A DNA stretch of 64,000 bases from Methyloprofundus sp. (GTDB lineage: Bacteria; Pseudomonadota; Gammaproteobacteria; Methylococcales; Methylomonadaceae): positions 744,001-808,000 of the forward strand of contig AP023240.1 in assembly GCA_016592635.1 (NCBI GenBank), in the 5' to 3' direction. The notes beneath the pieces were generated by a model, which saw nothing but the letters and a program-made list of their open reading frames with translations, was not told where the DNA came from and searched no databases. Below are positions 47,049-56,494 of the stretch, piece by piece (positions within the stretch are counted from its first letter, which is position 1; every line of letters starts with the position of its first letter). Both the position numbers and the translations under genes were made by a program.

Positions 47049-48494
47049 ATGAAAATAAAACGATTTTTTGCAACAGATATTCGCCAAGTCATGCGCATGG
47101 TTAAAGATGAACTTGGGGCAGATGCAGTTATTATGTCTAATCGTTCCGTTGATGGCGGTGTCGAAATTGTGGCGGCGCGAGATTTTGATGAGCAGTTGGT
47201 GCATGAAAATTTAAAAAAACAGCAACAACATCAGGCAACCCAGAAAAGATCTGAGATGACTGATTTTGCAGCTGAAAAAGACTCCATACATATAGTGAGC
47301 AGTGCACGTAAAAGTGCGGAAGAACCTGAGTCTTTGTTACGCCCTGGTGTACGGCGCAAATTAGATGAATATGTTGGCTATGCGGAAAAAACAGCATTAA
47401 ATAGTAAAAAAATAACCGCTAAAGTTAAACCGTTTACTCAGCCTAAAAATACTAAAAGTCTCAAACCGAGTCATATTGACGAGTCTAAGCTACAGGCTAG
47501 ATCTCAGGTAAGTGGCCTGCAGAAATCTATGCAGCACACTAAGGAAAGTGTAGTCAATGGTAGCAATGATTTGTTGCAAGAAATGTATAAAGAATTGCGC
47601 TCTTTAAGAGCAACGATTGATAATAAAATATCTGCTGATGCATGGGGAGTTCAGCAAAATACTAGCCCGATTCGTTTGGATCTTTTGCGTCGTTTATCAG
47701 GCATTGGTTTGTCTAAAAAATTAAGTATTAAAATTGCTAATCGCTTGGATAATCAGGCTGATATTGATCAGGGGTGGGAGAAAGCCTTAGAAATGATGGA
47801 GAAAGTATTACCCATCGCAAGTGATGACTTAATGCAAGAAGGGGGAGTAGTTGCTTTAGTCGGCCCTACAGGTGTTGGTAAAACCACCACGATTGCTAAA
47901 TTAGCAGCACAGTTTATTTTACAGCACGGCTCAAGTCGTCAGGTTGCTTTGATAACTATGGATAATTATCGTATTGGCGCGCATGAGCAATTAAGTACTT
48001 ATGGGCGTATTCTAGACGTACCAGTGAGGGTTGCAGCTGATGGTGAAGAGTTGCGCAGCCTGATTAATAGTTTTAGTGATAAACGTTTGATTTTGATTGA
48101 TACCGCGGGTGTTAGCCAGAAAGATCAGCGCATGCTGGAGCAAATAGAAGAGTTACAAGAGGCTGATATACAAGTGAAACCTTATTTGGTGATGTCGGCA
48201 ACCACACAGCTAAAAGCAATGGATGAAATTATTCAAGGTTTTGCGGGTTTTGAGTTAGAAGCTTGTATTTTGACAAAAATGGATGAAACAGCAGAGACAG
48301 GCCATGCCATTTCTGCTTTAATTGAACATCAGTTACCCTTGGCATTTATCACCGACGGGCAACAGGTACCTGAAGATATTCATAAAGCAAGTTCAGTCAT
48401 GCTAATTAATCAATGTATAGCTGAGTCAGAGAGTGAGGCAAATTATAATGGCACTCCTGAATTTGAAGAATGGGTGGCGGCAGGTTATGCGTAA
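47049..48494 (+). CDS. flhF: Flagellar SRP-like GTPase FlhF
   Basis: A 481-residue GTPase that fixes the flagellar site at the cell pole. A basic N-terminal domain (MKIKRFFATDIRQVMRMVKDE) precedes the SRP-type NG domain: GPTGVGKTTTIAKL (G1), MDNYRIGAHEQL (G2), IDTAGVSQKDQ (G3), TKMDE (G4). It is the paralog of FtsY, which also appears in this window as a fusion. Its stop lies eight bases inside the fleN gene. Confidence 0.96.
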   Translation: MKIKRFFATDIRQVMRMVKDELGADAVIMSNRSVDGGVEIVAARDFDEQLVHENLKKQQQHQATQKRSEMTDFAAEKDSIHIVSSARKSAEEPESLLRPGVRRKLDEYVGYAEKTALNSKKITAKVKPFTQPKNTKSLKPSHIDESKLQARSQVSGLQKSMQHTKESVVNGSNDLLQEMYKELRSLRATIDNKISADAWGVQQNTSPIRLDLLRRLSGIGLSKKLSIKIANRLDNQADIDQGWEKALEMMEKVLPIASDDLMQEGGVVALVGPTGVGKTTTIAKLAAQFILQHGSSRQVALITMDNYRIGAHEQLSTYGRILDVPVRVAADGEELRSLINSFSDKRLILIDTAGVSQKDQRMLEQIEELQEADIQVKPYLVMSATTQLKAMDEIIQGFAGFELEACILTKMDETAETGHAISALIEHQLPLAFITDGQQVPEDIHKASSVMLINQCIAESESEANYNGTPEFEEWVAAGYA

Positions 48495-49359
48495 GCAGTT
48501 GGATCAGGCAGCAGGAATAAGAAAAATGAAACAAGTAAAACCTGTGCGAGTTATTGCAATAACAAGCGGAAAGGGTGGCGTGGGGAAGACAAATCTAGCC
48601 GTTAATTTAGGAGTATCGTTAGCCAAATCAGGGCGCAAAGTTGCATTGCTGGATGCAGATATGGGCTTGGCCAATGTCGATATCTTATTAGGTATGCACC
48701 CTAAATTTAATATCTCTCATGTCTTGAAAGGTCAGAAAACATTAGCAGAAATTACGGAAGTGGGACCCGAGGGCTTACTGGTTATTCCTGCATCATCAGG
48801 GTTACAGCATATGTCTGAATTAAATAATATTGAGCAAGCTGCCATAGTGCATGCTTTTAGTGATTTAAATCAAGGTCTGGATGTATTAATTGTGGATACT
48901 GCGGCGGGTATTTCGGGAAGTGTGGTTAATTTTGCCCGTGCTTGCCAAGAGGTAATGGTGGTTGTGTGTGATGAGCCGACATCGTTAACAGATGCTTATG
49001 CTTTTATTAAATTACTGAATCGTGATTATGGCTTATTTCAATTCCATATATTGGCAAATATGGTGCAATCACCGCAGCAAGGGCAGAGTTTATTTAATAA
49101 GTTGAATAAAGTGACAGATCGTTACTTGGATGTTGCTTTAAGCTATGCGGGGGCTATTCCTTTTGATGAATATTTACGTAAGTCTGTGCAAAAGCAAACA
49201 GCAGTTGTTGAGGCGTTTCCGCACAGTAAGTCAGCGCAGGCATTTAAAACTGTGGCTCAGCGGGTTAATAGTTGGCCGGTGAGAGCGCAGTCTGGTGGTC
49301 AGCTAGAATTCTTTGTTGAGCGTATGATTCAATATGAAACTCAGGAGAATGCTGCATGA
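48487..49359 (+). CDS. fleN: Flagellar number regulator FleN/FlhG (MinD-like ATPase)
   Basis: Limits flagellar number, partly by stimulating FlhF. I start it at ATG 48487 (MRKQLDQAAGIRKMKQ), giving 290 residues, because relatives keep a DQAxGLR motif at this point that activates FlhF. Deviant Walker A ITSGKGGVGKTNL, LLDADMGLANVDILLG, and a C-terminal membrane-targeting helix region. It overlaps flhF by eight bases and fliA by four. Confidence 0.93.
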   Translation: MRKQLDQAAGIRKMKQVKPVRVIAITSGKGGVGKTNLAVNLGVSLAKSGRKVALLDADMGLANVDILLGMHPKFNISHVLKGQKTLAEITEVGPEGLLVIPASSGLQHMSELNNIEQAAIVHAFSDLNQGLDVLIVDTAAGISGSVVNFARACQEVMVVVCDEPTSLTDAYAFIKLLNRDYGLFQFHILANMVQSPQQGQSLFNKLNKVTDRYLDVALSYAGAIPFDEYLRKSVQKQTAVVEAFPHSKSAQAFKTVAQRVNSWPVRAQSGGQLEFFVERMIQYETQENAA

Positions 49360-50099
49360 ATGGTGTAGCAATGTACTCTTCGGTGCAAGCGGTCGGTGCA
49401 GTTGATGCACAGATTATGCAATATGCTCCGTTAGTAAAGCGCATTGCTTATCATTTATTAAATAAATTGCCGGATTCGGTATTGGTCGACGATTTAATTC
49501 AAGCAGGAATGTTAGGATTATTAGAGTCACTGAAAAATTATGACCCTACTCAAGGGGCGAGTTTTGAAACTTATGCAGGGATTCGGATACGGGGTTCGAT
49601 GCTTGATGAAGTGCGGCGAGCCGATTGGACTCCACGTTCGGTGCATAAAAAGTCAAGGATGGTTGCGGCGGCCATTAAAGAAATTGAAAATAAGACAACT
49701 CAAGAAGCAAAGCCAATTGAAATTGCTAAATATTTAGGTGTTTCTTTAGATGAATATAATCAAATTCTACAGGATTCCGTTAATAGTCGGTTTTTCAGTG
49801 TTGAAGAGCTAGCTCAATCAGGTGATCACTTTTTAGAAGAGAGTGTAGATGCTAGTGCGAGTCCTGCTGCCATTTTAAGTGCGGATGGCTTTCAACAAGC
49901 ATTAGTAGCAGCGATTGGGGACTTGCCTGAAAGAGAGAGATTGGTAGTTTCTTTGTATTATGATGAAGAGTTGAATTTACGCGAGATTGGTGAAGTGCTT
50001 GGGGTGAGTGAGTCTAGAGTGAGTCAGATTAGCAGTCAGGCTATGTTAAGGTTAAGAAGTAGACTTGCAGATTGGTTGGAAGGAAATGATAATAGCTAG
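49356..50099 (+). CDS. fliA: Flagellar sigma factor FliA (sigma-28)
   Basis: A 247-residue sigma factor for late flagellar and chemotaxis genes. Region 2 (LVKRIAYHLLNKLPDSVLVDDLIQAG, GASFETYAGIRIRGSMLDE), region 3 and region 4 (LNLREIGEVLGVSESRVSQI) are present. It overlaps fleN by four bases. Two matches to its promoter consensus occur downstream, before cheY and before the MotY-like gene. Confidence 0.96.
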   Translation: MNGVAMYSSVQAVGAVDAQIMQYAPLVKRIAYHLLNKLPDSVLVDDLIQAGMLGLLESLKNYDPTQGASFETYAGIRIRGSMLDEVRRADWTPRSVHKKSRMVAAAIKEIENKTTQEAKPIEIAKYLGVSLDEYNQILQDSVNSRFFSVEELAQSGDHFLEESVDASASPAAILSADGFQQALVAAIGDLPERERLVVSLYYDEELNLREIGEVLGVSESRVSQISSQAMLRLRSRLADWLEGNDNS

Positions 50100-50133
50100 T
50101 TTATGCTTCGATGACATGGGGTTGCGAAGTAAC

Positions 50134-50160
50134 TAAAGTTTTAGTTAATTAAGTCGATAT
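50134..50160 (+). promoter_or_regulatory. Probable FliA (sigma-28) promoter for cheY
   Basis: TAAAGTTT, 11 bases, GTCGATAT. The E. coli FliA consensus is TAAAGTTT-N11-GCCGATAA, so the -35 matches fully and the -10 at 6 of 8. It lies 34 bases before the cheY start. Confidence 0.8.
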
Positions 50161-50193
50161 AGATGAAAATGAAGAGCTGGTTGGAGAAGGGCC

Positions 50194-50580
50194 TTGGATA
50201 AAAATATGAAGATTCTTGTTGTTGATGATTTCTCGACAATGAGGCGTATTGTAAAGAATTTATTAAGAGATCTTGGGTTTACCAATACCTTTGAGGCGGA
50301 TGATGGTAAAACGGCATTACCTATGTTGCAGGGTGGAGGTTTCGATTTTTTAGTAACGGATTGGAATATGCCAGGCATGACAGGTATAGACTTATTAAAA
50401 GCGGTGCGTTCTGATCCAAATTTAGTGAATTTGCCCGTCTTAATGGTGACTGCTGAAGCTAAGCGAGAACAAATTATCTTGGCAGCGCAAACTGGCGTGA
50501 ATGGTTATGTAATTAAGCCATTTACGGCTGCAACATTAAAAGAGAAAATTGAGAAAATTTTTGAACGTATTGATGGTTAG
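50194..50580 (+). CDS. cheY: Chemotaxis response regulator CheY
   Basis: A single receiver domain that carries the signal to the flagellar switch. 128 residues with TTG at 50194 placed behind GGAGAAGG; an ATG four codons later (50206) is an alternative. Acidic pocket DD in [11 protein letters not shown], phospho-acceptor D in [10 protein letters not shown] in MVTAEAKRE and K in VIKPF. First gene behind the FliA-type promoter. Confidence 0.96.
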   Translation: MDKNMKILVVDDFSTMRRIVKNLLRDLGFTNTFEADDGKTALPMLQGGGFDFLVTDWNMPGMTGIDLLKAVRSDPNLVNLPVLMVTAEAKREQIILAAQTGVNGYVIKPFTAATLKEKIEKIFERIDG

Positions 50581-50598
50581 TAGTGAGGAAGTTTGTTA

Positions 50599-51333
50599 AT
50601 GACTAAGCAAGTAGAAGATAACCGGTTGATGCTGGCAAAAGATTTAGTTCAAGCACTTGAAGCAGCAGATGAAGGTAAAGCAGATGAAATTTTAGATCAA
50701 ATTGCAGGTATGCGCGAGACCATGATTTTTCAGGAAGTCGGGCGACTAACGCGACAGTTACATGACACTATGAATAGTTTTGAGATGGATTCTAAGGTGT
50801 CGGAGTTGACGGAAATAGATATTCCAGATGCAAAAGAGCGCTTGCAATATGTGATTACCACAACAGAGCAAGCTGCCAACCAGACCTTGAATGTTGTTGA
50901 AGAATTATTGCCTATCTCTAGAGATCTAACTGATCAGGCGAATACATTATCTAATAAGTGGGATCGTTTTTTGGCAAAAGATATGCCTTTTCAGGAGTTT
51001 AAAGATATGAGCCAGGAAATTACCGCTCACTTTGCTCAAGAAAAAAATGGCTTAGCTAGTGTGCAGACAGGGTTGAATGACGTTCTATTGGCTCAGGGCT
51101 TTCAAGATATTACAGGGCAGATTATTCGTCGGGTTATTGATTTGGTGCAAGACTTGGAAACAAGTATGGTAGAACTTGTACGTATTTCGGGGGGGAAGAA
51201 ACAGCCTGAAACAGTTCATCACCATGAGCCTGAGTTGCCTGGGCCAGTTGTGCCAGGCATAGATGATAAAACAGGTGACGTTGCTACAAGTCAGGATGAT
51301 GTAGATGACCTTTTATCTAGCTTAGGTTTCTGA
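50599..51333 (+). CDS. cheZ: CheY-P phosphatase CheZ
   Basis: Dephosphorylates CheY-P. From ATG 50599 (behind GAGGAAG) it has 244 residues. A long helical hairpin holds the catalytic Gln in LAQGFQDITGQIIRRV; the chain ends in the CheY-binding peptide SQDDVDDLLSSLGF. That terminal peptide resembles the four repeats in the linker of CheA, encoded next. Confidence 0.95.
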   Translation: MTKQVEDNRLMLAKDLVQALEAADEGKADEILDQIAGMRETMIFQEVGRLTRQLHDTMNSFEMDSKVSELTEIDIPDAKERLQYVITTTEQAANQTLNVVEELLPISRDLTDQANTLSNKWDRFLAKDMPFQEFKDMSQEITAHFAQEKNGLASVQTGLNDVLLAQGFQDITGQIIRRVIDLVQDLETSMVELVRISGGKKQPETVHHHEPELPGPVVPGIDDKTGDVATSQDDVDDLLSSLGF

Positions 51334-51343
51334 GGAAATTACT

Positions 51344-53686
51344 ATGTCTATTGATCTTGATGATGAAATTTTACAAGACTTTCTAGTTGAAGCAGGGGAA
51401 ATCCTTGAACTTCTAGGTGAACAGCTTGTTGAGCTAGAAAATTCACCCGAAGATAATGAGTTATTGAATGCTATTTTTCGTGGCTTTCATACCATTAAAG
51501 GCGGAGCTGGTTTTTTGGCAATTGATGCCATGGTCGGTGTGTGTCACGAAGCTGAAGATGTCTTTAATGTTTTGCGTCAAGGTGATAGAAAGGTCGATAC
51601 AGAGTTAATGGATGTTATCTTGCAGGTTGTTGACCATGTAAATGATATGTTTGCGACAGTGCGTTCTGGTGAATTACCTGAGTCTGTCGAACCTTCCTTA
51701 ATAGCAGCATTAAAGGCATTGGCTGTGCCAGGTAATGTTGCACCGATAACTACGCAGCAAGTAGAGCCCGAGCCAGAACTGGTTGTGGCTGAGGCTGAAG
51801 ACTCGGTGGAAATGGCAAATGCTGCAGATGCAGTAGAGCAGGAATTTGAAGCAATGCTAGGGCTTGCTGAAGGGCCGGGTGCAGATGCGGCGGATAGTGA
51901 CAGTGATGAAATTACTGAATCTGAGTTTGATGATCTATTAGATTCTTTGCATGGTAAAGGAGGCTCGCCCACACCTACAACGGACGGTGCTCAAGAACAG
52001 TCATCAGTACCAGCAGGTGAGATTACAGAATCTGAGTTTGATGATTTGCTGGATGAGTTGCATGGTAAAGGATCCTTTAACGCCAGTAATACTGCTGAGG
52101 CTAAAGTAGAGCTACCGATAAGCTCTGATGAAATTTCCGAGTCTGAATTTGATGATTTACTAGATGAATTGCATGGTAAAGGCACATTTAATGCTGAAAA
52201 CGTGGTTGAACAGCAGGGAGGGGAGACATCAGTTGTCAAACAAGAAACGGTATCAAAGCCTGAGCCTGTAGCAGCTGCCTCAGGGGATATTACCGAAGCA
52301 GAATTTGAAAATGTGCTTGATGATTTGCATGGTAAAGGGAAATTTTCGGCGCAAGCAGTTGAACCTGCAAGTGCTGAACCAGTAGTTGAGCCAGAAAAAC
52401 CTAAAGTGACGCCAGTAGCGAAACCAGAGCCTGTTATATCGCCTGAGTCAGCGGCGCCAGCACCAACACCTGCTGCAACTAAGGGAGGCAAAGCTAGCCC
52501 TGCTAAAACACCTGTTCAAGGTGAGTCAACTGTTAGGGTTGATACGCTGACCTTAGATAATATTATGAACATGGTGGGTGAGCTGGTTTTAGTTAGGAAT
52601 CGCTTTCAAACTCTGGCTATAGAAAAAGGTGACGAAGATATTGGTAAGGCTGTTGGTAACTTGGATGTTGTCACTGCTGATTTGCAATTGGCTGTTATGA
52701 AGACACGTATGCAGCCCATTAAAAAAGTATTTGGACGTTTTCCTCGAGTTGTCAGGGATTTAGCGCGTAGTTTAAAAAAGGAAATAAAACTAGAGTTAGT
52801 GGGTGAAGAAACTGATCTTGATAAAAACTTGGTAGAAGCACTAGCTGACCCATTAGTGCATTTGATCAGAAATGCAGTAGATCATGGTATTGAACTACCT
52901 GAAGACCGGGTAACGGTAGGCAAACCAAGGGAAGGTGTTGTCATACTAACAGCCTCACAAGAAGGTGACCATATTGAGCTAACCATTAAAGATGATGGTA
53001 AGGGTATGGATGCTAACAAGCTGCGTGGTATCGCTGTGAGTAAGGGCATGATGGACGAAGAGTCTGCGGCTAGATTGGATGATAAAGAGTGTTTTAACTT
53101 GATTTTTGCACCAGGGTTTTCCACCAAAACAGAGATCTCAGATGTTTCTGGGCGAGGTGTGGGGATGGATGTTGTAAAAACCCGTATTTCACAAATGAAT
53201 GGTACTGTTGAGATTGATTCGGTATTAGATCAAGGCAGTAAAATTATTATTAAAGTACCATTAACTTTGGCAATTATGCCAACCTTGATGGTCAAATTAG
53301 GTGGGCAATCATTTGCACTGCCTCTAGCAAGTGTCCTAGAAATATTGGATTTGGACTTAAGTTCTACTAAAGTAGTTGATGGCCAGTTAGTCATTATGGT
53401 GCGTAATAGGGCTTTACCGTTATTTTATTTGAGTGATTGGCTAGTCAATGATATGAACTATGTCGCTAATAAAGATGCTCATGGGCATGTTGTCGTTGTT
53501 AATTCCGGTGGCCGACAAATTGGTTTTGTGGTGGATCAATTAATAGGTCAAGAAGAAGTGGTTATTAAAGCGTTAGGTGCAAAATTACATGGCGTTGCAG
53601 GCTTGGCTGGAGCGACAATTACGGGTGATGGTCAAATTGCTTTAATTCTTGATGTACCAGGTTTAATGGGCAAGTATGTAGGCTAA
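51344..53686 (+). CDS. cheA: Chemotaxis histidine kinase CheA with repeated linker motif
   Basis: A 780-residue sensor kinase. HPt domain at 1-105 with phospho-His H49 (FRGFHTIKGGAGF). A long acidic/Pro-rich linker, about 110-395, holds four copies of a motif like ITESEFDDLLDELHGKG at residues about 188, 226, 263 and 315. Then come the dimerisation helices, the ATPase (HLIRNAVDHGIELPEDR, DDGKGMD, GRGVGMDVVK) and a CheW-like P5 domain. No CheY-binding P2 domain of the usual fold is visible; the repeats may replace it. Confidence 0.95.
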   Translation: MSIDLDDEILQDFLVEAGEILELLGEQLVELENSPEDNELLNAIFRGFHTIKGGAGFLAIDAMVGVCHEAEDVFNVLRQGDRKVDTELMDVILQVVDHVNDMFATVRSGELPESVEPSLIAALKALAVPGNVAPITTQQVEPEPELVVAEAEDSVEMANAADAVEQEFEAMLGLAEGPGADAADSDSDEITESEFDDLLDSLHGKGGSPTPTTDGAQEQSSVPAGEITESEFDDLLDELHGKGSFNASNTAEAKVELPISSDEISESEFDDLLDELHGKGTFNAENVVEQQGGETSVVKQETVSKPEPVAAASGDITEAEFENVLDDLHGKGKFSAQAVEPASAEPVVEPEKPKVTPVAKPEPVISPESAAPAPTPAATKGGKASPAKTPVQGESTVRVDTLTLDNIMNMVGELVLVRNRFQTLAIEKGDEDIGKAVGNLDVVTADLQLAVMKTRMQPIKKVFGRFPRVVRDLARSLKKEIKLELVGEETDLDKNLVEALADPLVHLIRNAVDHGIELPEDRVTVGKPREGVVILTASQEGDHIELTIKDDGKGMDANKLRGIAVSKGMMDEESAARLDDKECFNLIFAPGFSTKTEISDVSGRGVGMDVVKTRISQMNGTVEIDSVLDQGSKIIIKVPLTLAIMPTLMVKLGGQSFALPLASVLEILDLDLSSTKVVDGQLVIMVRNRALPLFYLSDWLVNDMNYVANKDAHGHVVVVNSGGRQIGFVVDQLIGQEEVVIKALGAKLHGVAGLAGATITGDGQIALILDVPGLMGKYVG

Positions 53687-53732
53687 TTATAGTTGATAAT
53701 ACTTCTAAAGATGACGGGACGATAACGCTTAC

Positions 53733-54785
53733 ATGACGATTCGTGTTCTTATTGTGGATGATTCCAGTTTTATTTGTAAACGTATAGCTGAAATCTTGGC
53801 AGTGGACAAAATATTTAAAGTGATTGGTGTTGCCAAAAATGGCCAAGAGGCAGTGATTATGGCAGCGACCACTGAACCAGATGTCATCACCATGGATGTT
53901 GAAATGCCAGTTATGGATGGTATTAGTGCAGTCAAACGGATTATGGCGGAAACGCCAACACCTATTTTAATGTTTTCAGCGTCTACACAAGTTGGAGCGC
54001 AAGCAACGTTAGCTGCGTTAGATGCTGGTGCGATAGACTTTCTGCCTAAGAAGCTAGACGAAATTAATGGTGACCATGAAGTAGCAAGGCGTATTTTACG
54101 CTATCGGGTTCGTAATGTAGCATTGCAAGCCGATAAACTTAAACGGCAGCAGCAACCTAAAATAAGTACTGTTAGACGGATAAAATCACAGCTATCTAGT
54201 CGCCAGCTAACCCATAGAGAGTTTGATTTGTTAGTTATTGTAGCCTCTACTGGTGGTCCTGTGGCAATTCAAAAAACTTTAACTGAAATCCCTGCGCAGT
54301 GCCCAATACCTATTTTATTAATCCAGCATATGCCTGGTAATTTTACCTGTAGTTTTGCGCAAAGATTAAATCAGCTTAGTCAGTTACAGGTACATGAAGC
54401 TAAAAATAATGATGAATTGCAAGCAGGAGTCGCTTTATTAGCACCTGGTGGGCAGCAAATAGAAGTGCAAGCTAGGGGGGCAAAAAAGTTTGTTGTTTTA
54501 AAGCCAAAGCAGGTGAGTGATATTTATAGTCCATGTGCGGATATCAGTTTGGCTTCTGTGGCAAAAGTGTATAAGAATAAAGCATTAGCTATTGTGTTAA
54601 CGGGGATGGGGGCTGATGGTAGGCAAGGAGCTGTTAAAATGCATCAGGCTGGTGCAGAAATTTGGGCACAAGAGGAATCGAGTTGTACCATTTATGGCAT
54701 GCCTAAGGCAGTTGCCGATGCAGGAATCGTATCTAAAGTGTGTACACTAGATGAGTTGAGTAAAATTTTTCGAGAAATTAATTAG
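53733..54785 (+). CDS. cheB: Chemotaxis glutamate methylesterase CheB
   Basis: A 350-residue receiver plus methylesterase. Receiver: VDDSSFICKR, ITMDVEMPVMDG, FSASTQ. Esterase from about residue 165: active-site Ser in VASTGGPVAIQ, His in LIQHMPGNFT and Asp in LTGMGADGRQGA. It resets receptor methylation; the matching cheR is not in this block. The stop overlaps the next gene by one base (TAGTG). Confidence 0.95.
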   Translation: MTIRVLIVDDSSFICKRIAEILAVDKIFKVIGVAKNGQEAVIMAATTEPDVITMDVEMPVMDGISAVKRIMAETPTPILMFSASTQVGAQATLAALDAGAIDFLPKKLDEINGDHEVARRILRYRVRNVALQADKLKRQQQPKISTVRRIKSQLSSRQLTHREFDLLVIVASTGGPVAIQKTLTEIPAQCPIPILLIQHMPGNFTCSFAQRLNQLSQLQVHEAKNNDELQAGVALLAPGGQQIEVQARGAKKFVVLKPKQVSDIYSPCADISLASVAKVYKNKALAIVLTGMGADGRQGAVKMHQAGAEIWAQEESSCTIYGMPKAVADAGIVSKVCTLDELSKIFREIN

Positions 54786-55534
54786 TGGATATTTTTAGCA
54801 TATTCGGTATTGTGATTGGAGTTGGCGCAATTGTTGGCGGCAATTTTATGGAAGGCGGTCATATTGCCTCGTTAATTAATGGCCCAGCGTTTGTTATCGT
54901 CTTTGGGGGGACTTTGGGGGCGGTATTATTACAATATCCAGCCGCAACCATTTTACGGTCTGCGCGTATCGTGAGGTGGATTTTTATTCCTAAACACATT
55001 AGCTTATCTCGTGAAATTACTAAAATTGTTGATTGGAGCTCTTTAGCTCGTAAGGAAGGTTTATTAGGTTTAGAAACGATAGCAGATAATGAAAGAGATG
55101 CCTTTGCGCAAAAAGGCCTACAGTTATTGGTGGATGGTAATGAACCTGATGTTATTCGTGAATGTTTGGATGTTGAGTTAGAGACCAGAGAGTATCAGGA
55201 TTTTCAAGCGGCTAGAGTATTTGAGTCTATGGGAGGTTATGCACCGACGATCGGGATTATTGGTGCGGTGATGGGCTTAATTCATGTGATGCAAAATTTG
55301 TCTGACCCAAGTATGTTGGGAGAGGGTATTGCTACTGCTTTTGTTGCCACAATTTATGGTGTCGGTTTGGCAAATTTAATTTTTTTACCGATTGCTGCCA
55401 AGTTAAAAGCTAATGCTTATGCATTATCACAAGCGCGGGAAATGATGTCGGTAGGGGTCGTCGCCATAGCAGAAGGGGAAAACCCACGCAATATAGAATT
55501 AAAACTGTCAGGTTTTTTACACTCTAAGTACTAA
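54785..55534 (+). CDS. motC: Flagellar motor stator protein MotC (MotA/PomA family)
   Basis: A 249-residue stator subunit with four helices: FSIFGIVIGVGAIVGGNF, FVIVFGGTLGAVLLQYPA, then MGGYAPTIGIIGAVMGLIHVM and IATAFVATIYGVGLANLIFLP, with a cytoplasmic loop between the pairs that carries charged residues contacting FliG. GTG start overlapping cheB. It sits beside motD after cheB as in Pseudomonas, which has two stators. Confidence 0.93.
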   Translation: MDIFSIFGIVIGVGAIVGGNFMEGGHIASLINGPAFVIVFGGTLGAVLLQYPAATILRSARIVRWIFIPKHISLSREITKIVDWSSLARKEGLLGLETIADNERDAFAQKGLQLLVDGNEPDVIRECLDVELETREYQDFQAARVFESMGGYAPTIGIIGAVMGLIHVMQNLSDPSMLGEGIATAFVATIYGVGLANLIFLPIAAKLKANAYALSQAREMMSVGVVAIAEGENPRNIELKLSGFLHSKY

Positions 55535-55549
55535 GAGGGCGTCATAAAA

Positions 55550-56404
55550 ATGGCACGAAGAAGAAAAAAGCATATTGAACCACCAGAGAATAGTGATCGC
55601 TGGATGGTTTCTTACGCTGATTTTGTCACTTTATTATTTGCTTTTTTTGTAGTGATGTACTCTATTTCTTCGGTTAATGTCGGTAAATATAGGGTGCTTT
55701 CCGATTCAATGAGCGAGGCTTTCGAGCATAAAAAAACTAAGCCGCCAGCAGATGCAGTCCTTGATAGTAGTGGTAATTCTCCACGGCCAATTCAGGTAGG
55801 AGACCAGCCTACAACTACAGTACAGCCAATTAGGTTGGAACATTTTATTACTGATGACGAACGTCGTGATGCGGATGTTTCAGAAGAATTAAAGGCAGAA
55901 AGGCGCAAACTGGAACAAATAGCGGGACAATTTAAAGCAGTCTTGGAACCTTTTATTGAAAAGGAGTTAGTAGAAGTTAAGAAAACTGACCTATGGGTAG
56001 AGATTGAAATTAAAAGTGAAATGCTGTTTGAAAGTGGGGAGGCTGCATTACAGCTTAAAGCGAGTCCGGTATTAAGAAAGATTGCTGAGGTTCTACGGCG
56101 TACAACAAACGTGATTCGGGTTGAAGGGCATACGGATAATGTACCTATTGACACCATTGAATTCCCTTCCAACTGGGATTTATCTGCTGCCAGAGCAGCC
56201 AGTGTTGTTAGAGAGTTAGTTGATAGTGGCATAGATCCTGCTAGATTGGTAGCAGTAGGTTATGGGGAATATCACCCATTAGCTGACAATAAATCCGGGG
56301 AAGGGCGTTTTAAAAATAGACGCGTTGCATTAGTTTTAATTTCAAAGTCACTTGCCCGTTATGGTGTTAAAGACAATGAACGACTTAAGCTATTAAAGAA
56401 TTGA
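55550..56404 (+). CDS. motD: Flagellar motor stator protein MotD (MotB family)
   Basis: A 284-residue protein with one N-terminal helix (FVTLLFAFFVVMYSISSVNVG) carrying the ion-binding Asp (D24 in VSYADFVTLL). A periplasmic OmpA-like domain follows that anchors to peptidoglycan (VEGHTDNVPIDT, NWDLSAARAASVVREL, GYGEYHPLADN, NRRVALVLI). It pairs with motC, 15 bases upstream. Confidence 0.94.
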   Translation: MARRRKKHIEPPENSDRWMVSYADFVTLLFAFFVVMYSISSVNVGKYRVLSDSMSEAFEHKKTKPPADAVLDSSGNSPRPIQVGDQPTTTVQPIRLEHFITDDERRDADVSEELKAERRKLEQIAGQFKAVLEPFIEKELVEVKKTDLWVEIEIKSEMLFESGEAALQLKASPVLRKIAEVLRRTTNVIRVEGHTDNVPIDTIEFPSNWDLSAARAASVVRELVDSGIDPARLVAVGYGEYHPLADNKSGEGRFKNRRVALVLISKSLARYGVKDNERLKLLKN

Positions 56405-56494
56405 ACAACTTTCAATAGTCATTCTGTCAATGCAGTTAAATAAGTAGTATTGATTTAATTAGAAGCACAAGTCGTTCAGGAAAGAGCATTAATT

